The notes beneath the pieces are model-generated. The model made no database searches, was not told the origin of the DNA, and was given only the letters and a program-made list of their open reading frames with translations. The position numbers were made by a program, and so were the translations under genes. This document shows positions 1 through 6,800 of a DNA stretch of 12,605 bases, piece after piece. The stretch spans positions 1 through 12,605 of the forward strand of contig JAUIME010000071.1 of the NCBI GenBank assembly GCA_030433195.1. The letters run 5' to 3'. This DNA comes from a bacterium (lineage in GTDB: Bacteria; Planctomycetota; JACOTG01; JAUIME01). How positions within the stretch are numbered: the stretch's first letter is position 1; every line of letters starts with the position of its first letter.

Positions 1-89
1 TCACCCTGCAAGCCCTCGTCGAAGACGCGAGTGTGCCCGCAGCCATCCCGCTCGCTCCGACAAACGCGGTCCTCGTCGACGTCGAGTAG
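1..89 (+). CDS. C-terminal end of an unidentified protein (5' part outside the window)
   Basis: The frame starting at base 3 is open from the left edge and ends in TAG at 87-89, giving 28 residues that finish in NAVLVDVE. Nearly all codons end in G or C, as in the well-supported genes here, and the stop lies 5 bp before the stop of the reverse-strand methyltransferase, a normal convergent junction. The tail is hydrophobic and Ala/Pro/Val-rich. It is too short to assign a family, and no signal or motif is visible. The call rests on codon use and placement only, so it could be chance open sequence in a GC-rich genome. Confidence 0.5.
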   Translation, partial: TLQALVEDASVPAAIPLAPTNAVLVDVE

Positions 90-94
90 CGCGA

Positions 95-853
95 TCAGTG
101 GGCGCGTGCGACGACCATGAGCTCGATCTCGTCGAGGTCGATCGGGCGGCGTCCCCAGTTGCCGGCCGTGCCGCCCCAAATGTGCAGCACCTCGAAACCG
201 GCGGCGCCGAACAGCAGCGTGAGTTCGGTCGGGAAGAACGACCGCTCGCGCGCGGGAATCGGCGGGTGACCGTCACGCGGCGGGAACGCGACGGCTTCGA
301 CCATCGTGCGCGGATCGAAGCGGCCGGATTCGACGTCCTCGGGCGTCGCGTTGCGGATGCGCGCGTACCCGTTCAACACCGTGAACAGCACGGGCGCGCC
401 CGGATGCACGCTCGCGCGTACGTTGCGCAGGATCGCGGCCGGATGCTCCAGCGAGTCGTCGCCCTCGCCGAGGAGTCCGAATGCGCCTTCGCACAAACAG
501 ATCGCCGCATCGAGCGGCGTGTCGACTTCGAAGCGCGTCGCGTCGGCTTGGATCCATACGACGCTCACGTCGGCCGCCACGGCTGCCGCCGCGGCGATCG
601 ACAGCATCCCGTTCGACAGATCGATCCCCGTCATGCGGTAGCCGCGCTTCGCGAGCGCGATACTGTGCCGCCCCGTGCCGCATCCCACGTCGAGAATCGA
701 CGCGCCGGCCCCGAGCCCGAGCTCGCCGAACACATCGATCACGAAGTCGGCCTCGGCCGCCGTGTTCTTCACGAACACGTTCTCGTCGTACTGCGGAGCA
801 TGCACGTCGAAGAACGATTCCCATCCGGCACTCGTCGATCCACTCTCGGTCAT
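95..853 (-). CDS. class I SAM-dependent methyltransferase
   Basis: Predicted 252-residue cytoplasmic methyltransferase with a Rossmann-type AdoMet fold. Motif I, ILDVGCGTG, is at residues 53-61. It is followed by the second strand TGIDLS with the ribose-binding acid D78, then QADATRF at about 102-108, which is the adenine-contacting region. The family transfers the methyl group of S-adenosylmethionine to a small molecule or macromolecule; the acceptor cannot be read from this sequence. The closest general type is the Methyltransf_11/25 group, and the length is typical of a stand-alone enzyme. A GTG directly precedes the ATG. I chose the ATG at 851-853 because GAGAGG then lies 7 bases upstream, against only 4 for the GTG. 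It is divergent from the arylsulfotransferase-like gene and convergent with the partial gene on its left, so it is probably transcribed alone. Confidence 0.92.
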   Translation of the reverse strand: MTESGSTSAGWESFFDVHAPQYDENVFVKNTAAEADFVIDVFGELGLGAGASILDVGCGTGRHSIALAKRGYRMTGIDLSNGMLSIAAAAAVAADVSVVWIQADATRFEVDTPLDAAICLCEGAFGLLGEGDDSLEHPAAILRNVRASVHPGAPVLFTVLNGYARIRNATPEDVESGRFDPRTMVEAVAFPPRDGHPPIPARERSFFPTELTLLFGAAGFEVLHIWGGTAGNWGRRPIDLDEIELMVVARAH

Positions 854-860
854 CACGATT

Positions 861-866
861 CCTCTC
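861..866 (-). promoter_or_regulatory. ribosome-binding site of the methyltransferase gene
   Basis: The reverse strand reads GAGAGG here, 7 bases before the ATG at 851-853. The spacing favours this ATG over the GTG immediately upstream (854-856). Confidence 0.5.
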
Positions 867-907
867 GGTTCGGTCCCGTGCGTTCGAGGGTATCGTAGCA
901 GCGCTTC

Positions 908-940
908 GCCGGCCGGGACCGATCGTCGTTCCCGGCCGGC
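908..940. repeat. 11-bp perfect inverted repeat in the divergent region
   Basis: GCCGGCCGGGA at 908-918 and its exact reverse complement at 930-940 are separated by an 11-base spacer. All eleven pairs match and ten of them are G-C. It lies between two divergent genes, 55 bp upstream of the methyltransferase ATG and 110 bp before the other ATG. It could be an operator for a dimeric regulator or a structured element in one of the leaders. No T-run follows it on either strand, so it is not a classical intrinsic terminator. Confidence 0.55.
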
Positions 941-1050
941 ACTTGGCGGTCCCCCCTTCCCAACGCCTCCGCGTTCGATTACGCTCTGCGCCGAAGATTC
1001 GTGGGCTTCCCACGCTGCAGAGACTCCCCGAAATCGAGAGGCGCCTCCCC

Positions 1051-3792
1051 ATGAACCGCTCCAACACGCTCCCCGTCCGATTCCTCGTCCTGTTCGCCTG
1101 GATCCTTCTCGTACCCTTGGCCGTCGCGTTTCAAGACGACGACGAGAAGGAGGACGAGAAGCCCGAAGAGCGCGGACTCGTCGTTCACGAGAGCGGCGCG
1201 GCGCCCGGATACACGATGATCAGTCCGTTCTCGCTCGAGACCTCGATGCTCCTCGACAGCGAAGGCCGCGTCGTCAAAGAATGGGAAAGCCGCTACTCCC
1301 CGGGGATCGCGTACGTTCTGCCAAACGGCAACGTGCTGCGTGGGTGTCGCGTGGAAGTACCGACGCACTTCGGCGCCGGCGGCATCTTGGGCGGGATCCA
1401 AGAGTTCGATTGGGACGGCAATCTCGTTTGGGAGTATCACCTCGCCAACGACATGGCCTTCTTCCATCACGATATCGAGCCGCTGCCGAACGGCAATCTG
1501 CTCGCGATCGCTTGGGAACACAAGACGCAAGAAGAGGCCCTCGCGGCCGGGCGACTCGAGAGCCACGCGGGGAAGGACGGCCTTTGGCCGTGCGTCGTGT
1601 TCGAGATCGAGCCGCTTCGACCGTACGGCGCCCGTATCGTCTGGGAGTGGCACTCGTGGGATCACTTGATCCAAGACGTCGATCCCGAGAAGCCGAATTA
1701 CGGAGTCGTCGCCGATCACCCCGAGCGCATCGACGTGAACGGTGACATCACGCGCGAACGCGACGAAGATCCCGAGTCCGACGAAAGCGGCGACGACAAC
1801 GCGAAGTCTGACGACGCAGACGGCGGCGGCATGACGGCGGCCGAACGACGACGCCTCATCGCCCTCGGCTACCTCTCACCCGACGACGGCAAGGACGACG
1901 ACGACAAGGCGAGCGACGACAAGAAGGACGCCGAAGACGACAAGGACGAAGAGAAGCTGTCGCCGCGCGAGAAGCGCAATCGCGAGCGCGCCGACTGGAT
2001 GCACATGAACGCCATCGACTACAACGTCGAGCTCGATCAGATCGTCTTGAGCTCGTGGCACTTCAGCGAGATCTGGATCCTCGATCACGGCACCACGAAC
2101 GAAGAAGCCGCGAGCAGCTCGGGCGGCAAGCGTGGACGCGGCGGCGATCTGCTGTATCGATGGGGCAATCCGCAGTGCTACGACCGCGGCACCGTGAGGG
2201 ACCGCCGACTCTTCCACCAGCACGATCCGCAGTGGATTCCGGACGGCCACCCCGGCGCCGGCAACCTGACGATCTTCAACAACGGGCGACGCCGCCCCGA
2301 AGAGGAATACTCGAGCGTCCTCGAAATCGAGCTGCCGCTGCGAAGCGACGGCACGTACGAGATCGGACGGGACACGCCGTTCGCTCCCGTTGATCCTGCG
2401 TGGGAGTATGCGGGATCCGAAGAGGACCGTTTCTACGCGAGCTTCATTTCGGGTGCGCACCGATTGCAGAACGGCAACACGCTCGTTTGCTCCGGGCCGC
2501 ACGGACGCGTGTTCGAGGTGACGCGAGACGGCGACATCGTTTGGGATTTCATGAACCCGTTCGGGAAGATCCCCGACGACGGCGAGCCCAACGACTTCAC
2601 CTACGGCATGTTCCGAGCCACGCGGTACGCGCCCGACGCGGAGCCGCTCCGTGGCCGCACGCTCGAACCGATCGATCCGCAACCCAAGACCGGCGCCGAG
2701 CTCTACGCCGAGCGTCCGAAGCCCGGCGATCGTCCCTCGGGTTGGCGCCCGCTCACCGAGGATTCGCTGTGGGCGGACGTCAACTGCGATCCGGCATCGA
2801 CGTTCCGCATCGTTCCGAATCCCGATGACGACGACGAAGAGATCGTGAAGTGTACGGGCAAGCCGACCGGCATCATGCGCACGACACGCATGTACGAGAA
2901 CTTCATCGTCGAGTTCGAGTGGCGACACATGGAAGATCCCGGCAACGCGGGCTTCTTCATCTGGTCGGATCCGCTGCCCGCGGTCGGTGGTCCGTTCACG
3001 CGCGGCATCGAGATCCAGATCTGCAACCTCGGCAACGGTGATTGGTTCACGTCGCACGGCGACATCTTCCCGATCTGGGGCGCGACGATGACGCCCGACC
3101 CGCGCTTCCGCATCTCGGGATCGCGCTCGATGCCGAAGGAAGACGCGTTCCACGTGCGGGAAACCGGCGAATGGAACCACTACCGCATCACGGCTGTCGA
3201 CGGAAGCGTGACGCTCGAAGTCAACGGCAACCTCGTCACGGCGGGATCGGGTTGCTCGCCGTCGAAGGGCTACCTGTGCCTCGAATCCGAAGGCGGCGAA
3301 GTGCACTTCCGCGACCTGAAGATCTGGGAGCTCCCGGCCGGGACCCACGCCGCGAACGCCGACCGCACCGCGAACGAAGCGACCGACCACAAGACCCTCT
3401 ACAACGGCATCGACCTCGAGGCTTGGGACGTCGAAAGCGGCGAGTGGAAGTCCGAGGACTGGCGAATGACGTGCGCAGGCGATGGCACGATCGCGATCGA
3501 TCTACCGAAGGGCGCCAACGACCTGTTCTTCGACTTCAAGCGTGCCGAAGAGCCCGGCAGCGGCAGCTTCCCGTTCGCACTCGGCGATCGACGATTCCCC
3601 GCCAACGGCGATACGACCGGCCAGTGGAATCGCGTTCACGTTCGCGTCGACGAGACCTCGATCCGCGTAAGCTGCGGTAGCGCGATGCAGACGATCACGC
3701 GCGGCGACGGCGCGGTCGACCGGCTGACCCTCGTGACCGACGGCGTCGCGACCGAGTTCTGCAGCATCTTCTCGAACGGAAAGCACGACTAG
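1051..3792 (+). CDS. exported arylsulfotransferase-like propeller fused to DUF1080 domains
   Basis: Predicted 913-residue secreted protein. A signal peptide is visible: basic start, hydrophobic core at residues 9-25, probable cleavage after AVA at 24-26. Residues about 50-230 and 310-540 look like an arylsulfotransferase (ASST/Arylsulfotran_2) beta-propeller, with repeated blade motifs LPNGN at 90-94, LPNGN near 145 and LQNGN at 472-476. Conserved-looking histidines are H139-H140, H337, H389, H391 and H470. ASST enzymes move sulfate from a phenolic sulfate ester to a phenol through a sulfated histidine; activity here is inferred, not shown. An acidic/lysine-rich linker (about 231-306) splits the propeller. 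Residues about 564-762 form a DUF1080 domain, the family now called 3-keto-disaccharide hydrolase, and 781-913 start like a second copy (TLYNGIDLEAWD). The reading frame is open upstream to 481, but the ATG at 1051 has a GAGAGG site and a signal peptide. Probably monocistronic. Confidence 0.9.
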   Translation: MNRSNTLPVRFLVLFAWILLVPLAVAFQDDDEKEDEKPEERGLVVHESGAAPGYTMISPFSLETSMLLDSEGRVVKEWESRYSPGIAYVLPNGNVLRGCRVEVPTHFGAGGILGGIQEFDWDGNLVWEYHLANDMAFFHHDIEPLPNGNLLAIAWEHKTQEEALAAGRLESHAGKDGLWPCVVFEIEPLRPYGARIVWEWHSWDHLIQDVDPEKPNYGVVADHPERIDVNGDITRERDEDPESDESGDDNAKSDDADGGGMTAAERRRLIALGYLSPDDGKDDDDKASDDKKDAEDDKDEEKLSPREKRNRERADWMHMNAIDYNVELDQIVLSSWHFSEIWILDHGTTNEEAASSSGGKRGRGGDLLYRWGNPQCYDRGTVRDRRLFHQHDPQWIPDGHPGAGNLTIFNNGRRRPEEEYSSVLEIELPLRSDGTYEIGRDTPFAPVDPAWEYAGSEEDRFYASFISGAHRLQNGNTLVCSGPHGRVFEVTRDGDIVWDFMNPFGKIPDDGEPNDFTYGMFRATRYAPDAEPLRGRTLEPIDPQPKTGAELYAERPKPGDRPSGWRPLTEDSLWADVNCDPASTFRIVPNPDDDDEEIVKCTGKPTGIMRTTRMYENFIVEFEWRHMEDPGNAGFFIWSDPLPAVGGPFTRGIEIQICNLGNGDWFTSHGDIFPIWGATMTPDPRFRISGSRSMPKEDAFHVRETGEWNHYRITAVDGSVTLEVNGNLVTAGSGCSPSKGYLCLESEGGEVHFRDLKIWELPAGTHAANADRTANEATDHKTLYNGIDLEAWDVESGEWKSEDWRMTCAGDGTIAIDLPKGANDLFFDFKRAEEPGSGSFPFALGDRRFPANGDTTGQWNRVHVRVDETSIRVSCGSAMQTITRGDGAVDRLTLVTDGVATEFCSIFSNGKHD
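1741..1968 (+). other. acidic/lysine-rich low-complexity linker inside the propeller gene
   Basis: This part of the gene at 1051-3792 encodes about 76 residues (231-306) made largely of Asp, Glu and Lys with short runs such as DDDDK. Near its middle (residues 269-275) is LIALGYL followed by SPDD. It is likely disordered and solvent exposed. GAC/GAA/AAG repeats at DNA level make the length prone to vary between strains. Confidence 0.75.
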
Positions 3793-3796
3793 ACCG

Positions 3797-3830
3797 GCGC
3801 CCGATCGCGTTGCGAAGGGCGCTGTTATCT
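3797..3830 (+). terminator. probable intrinsic terminator of the arylsulfotransferase-like gene
   Basis: GCGCCC at 3797-3802 pairs with GGGCGC at 3817-3822. Inside, TCGC at 3805-3808 pairs with GCGA at 3812-3815 around a three-base loop, giving a 6+4 bp stem with a small internal loop. It begins 4 bp after the stop codon and is followed by the T-rich TGTTATCT at 3823-3830. The U-tract is imperfect. Confidence 0.5.
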
Positions 3831-3839
3831 GCCTATGGG

Positions 3840-6800
3840 CTAACGCTTCGACCCCGCGCGTTCGCGCGGGGTCGGGCGGCGCAGCCCGAGGCGTTCGAGA
3901 ACCGCGGGATGATCGACGTCGCCTTCACGATTCTCGGGCGTCGGTTGCTTCAGATACTCCGACGTGCGTGAGCTCTCGAGATCCGCACGCACGGTGCCCG
4001 CCGACGTCTCGAGCGTCGTCTGCGCGAGCGCGCCGACGACGAAGTCTTCGATCCGATGCTTCTCGGCGTGCGTCCGCCCTTCGAACGCGAGCCCGAACAC
4101 CGACTCGTTGTTCGAGTTGCGAACGAGCGCCTGCGCGAGCGGCGAACCGTCGGCGTCGCGCAGTTCGAGAAGCGCACCGTCCATGCGGTCAATGGCGAGG
4201 TCGAGTCCGAGGCGTTCGGCATCGGCTTCGAGGCGCTCGACGACGACGGCGACGAAGCGCCGACGGTCTTCCACGGAGATGTCGGGCGTCATACGCACGC
4301 GAAGCTCGGGCGGCGACGCGGGATCCCGCGGGACGGCATCGCTTCGATCCGCAAGCGTCTCACCGGATTCGTAGATCTCGAACAGGAGATGCAGCGCCGC
4401 GCCCATCATGTAAGACGCATCGTTCGCGTAGCCGTTGGAACGGAAGAACGCATGTCCCGATGGCTCGATCCCGAACGCGACGGGATCCTCGACCGCGCCC
4501 GCCGGGAGCTCGATCGAACGGCCCGCGTTTCCGAAGAGCCTGACGGCGTCGCCCGACGCGAGCGCGGCGCGCATCGCGAGTGCCGCCTCGACGTAGAACG
4601 CATACCCGACCGGGCCTCGCAACAGCGTCCGATCGATCGTCCGTCCCGTCGCTTCGAGCGCGCGCATCGCCGACCGCGAGTATCGAACGTCGGTCAGGAT
4701 CGGCCCACGACATCCGGGCGCGAGCATCACCGCGAGATCGCTGCCGTGCACGACACGCCCGCGTTCGTCGACGATCGTGAAGCGATCGCCGTCTTCGTCG
4801 AACATGACCACCGGCATGTCGCGTTCGGATGCGAGCGCGATCGCGTGCCGCTGGTACTCGGGCTTCGTCGGATCGGGATGATGCAGCGGGAATGACCCGT
4901 CGGGGACGGAGCTGTCGACGATCGCTCCATCGCGCCCCTCAGCGACGACGGGAACGACCTCGAAACCGAGGTTCGCGAGCACGTCGGCCTTCCGCCAGTT
5001 GGAACCGTTCGCGAAATCGGTGCCGATCGCGCGCCCCGCGAACGGATGCGCGACGGCGCTGGTCGGTGACGTCGCGAACCGCTCGCCGTCGAGCTCGAAT
5101 CGATCGCGGAAATCGGCCCAGAAACTCGCATCGGGGCGTGACGGCCACTCGACGTCGGCGAGTCGCTCGACGAGCGTCCCGAATGCGTCGCGCTCCTGCA
5201 CCCAGTGTTCGAAGAGCGCGTCGCAGACGTTCGACCCGAGTCGCACGCGCGCGGCGACCCACACGTTGTGCAGGCGCGGGTACGAGCGATCGACGTGTCG
5301 CTGCACACCGGGCTCGTCGGCGATCGCGGCCTGCAAGCGCGTGAGCTTCGCGAGGATCGTCGCGGTATCGCCGGCGGCGTACTCCGACACTCGCGGCAGC
5401 ATCGCGTAGATCTCGCGCGCGTCGTCCCCGTCGAGCGATCGCACGAAACGATTGTCGCCGAGCGGCGTCGTTTCGTCGAACGAGAGGGTGTCGAGTCGTG
5501 TCTCGTCGAAGCACGCGAGCGCGTGATAGGTCTCGGGTGTGGCGCACGCACCGAGGTCGCGCACGTCGACGCCGCCCGCCGTGAGTCCGTCCATGAGCAT
5601 CTGCTGGATGCGGGGAGACGTGTTGCGGATGCTGCGCCCGACGAGCGCGATCGACCGCACCCCGCGTCGTGCGCGGATCCCCCACTTCACGCCGTCGTCC
5701 GACGCCGGGTTGTGGCTCGCCGTTACGTTGAACGATCCGTCGACGCGATGGCGTATCAAGAATGCCGCGCCCGCGACGCCGATCCAGAACGCGACCTTGT
5801 CCGAGAAGCACCGCGCGACCTCGCCACGGATGTCGTACGCGCCGAGCATCGTGTCGTCGAATGCCATCGCGCGCAGCCGTCGGTCGGTGCGCGCGTCGGC
5901 CTCGTCTCCCGAATCCGAGCGCGCGTCGTTCGTAGGATGCGCACGGCTCGGGGCGACCTCGACACCGTGGAAGCCCGCGCCGTCGATCTCGCGACCGAGC
6001 GAGATCAGCCAGTCGACGTCGTCGCGCGCTCGGTCGGCATCGAGCGCGTTCTCGGCCGCGTACTCCGATTCGAGAACCGTCTGGCCCGTGAGCAGCCGTT
6101 CGCGCAGCTTCGCGAGTCGCGCGAGCCGTGTCGGCCGCACGCTCGTCCGCCCGCCCCGCCGTTCGATGGAAAGCCCCTCGATGCCGAGCACCGCAACACG
6201 ACCCTCGTCGCATCGAATCTCGCAATCGACCGCATCGAACGAAATCACCGGATCCGAGCTCGCGCCGGCCTCGGCGAACAACCGCTTCACGTCTTGTGCG
6301 CGGGATTCCGGCACGACGATCGAGCACGCGTCGGCCGCGACGACGATCGTCTTCTCGAGCGCACTGGCCTCGACCGTCTGTCCTTGCGCCGCCACCGCGA
6401 TCGTGCGGCGCGATCCCGGCGCGACGGCATCCCCCACCAGTACGTTGTCCCGTCGATCGGGCGTAACCACCTTGCGAAGCGCGTCCCAACTCCCGACGTC
6501 GACCCACGAGAATCGAGCGGGCACGAGCCGCGCGCCGAGCTCGGCGGCGTCATCATGCGTCAGCGGCACCATCACCGCGTAGTCGATCGTGTTGTCGACG
6601 CGACGCGATGCATCGCTCGCGTCGAGGCAGTCCTTCGGAAGCCGTGCGAATGACGCTGCGGCCTCTTGCGCGTCGTTCGAAGCCACGGCGGCGCGGAGCC
6701 CTTCGTACGCGGTGGCGATCTCCGGCTGATAGCGCCGCAGCGCATCGACGAGCGTCGCGCATCGAAACACGAACATCCCGGAGTTCCAGTACGTGCCACC

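Larger units (their letters stand above)
854..1050. promoter_or_regulatory. divergent intergenic region
   Basis: This 197-bp gap separates two divergently transcribed genes, so both promoters should lie here. A weak -10-like TACGAT reads on the reverse strand at 897-892 toward the methyltransferase, but no good -35 accompanies it. On the forward strand a GAGAGG at 1036-1041 sits 9 bases before the ATG at 1051 and is a credible ribosome-binding site. The main structure is the 11-bp inverted repeat at 908-940. I see no convincing forward promoter. Confidence 0.4.

Noticed and set aside
98..898. Forward open frame of 266 codons over the methyltransferase
   Set aside because: It is the antisense shadow of a gene with clear AdoMet motifs. 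The translation is Arg-rich and shows no domain.
481..1050. Upstream extension of the arylsulfotransferase-like frame by 190 codons
   Set aside because: It is antisense to the methyltransferase, is Arg/Ser-rich in the way of GC-rich shadow frames, and would place the signal peptide inside the protein. The ATG at 1051 has a ribosome-binding site and a normal signal sequence.
1876..3390. Reverse open frame of 504 codons inside the arylsulfotransferase-like gene
   Set aside because: It is a GC-driven antisense shadow. The forward frame carries the recognisable propeller and DUF1080 motifs.
4939..6653. Long open frames of about 480-520 codons on both strands inside the guanylyltransferase/mutase gene
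   Set aside because: They are very rich in Arg with no motif, whereas the 1210-residue frame contains ordered family motifs along its whole length.
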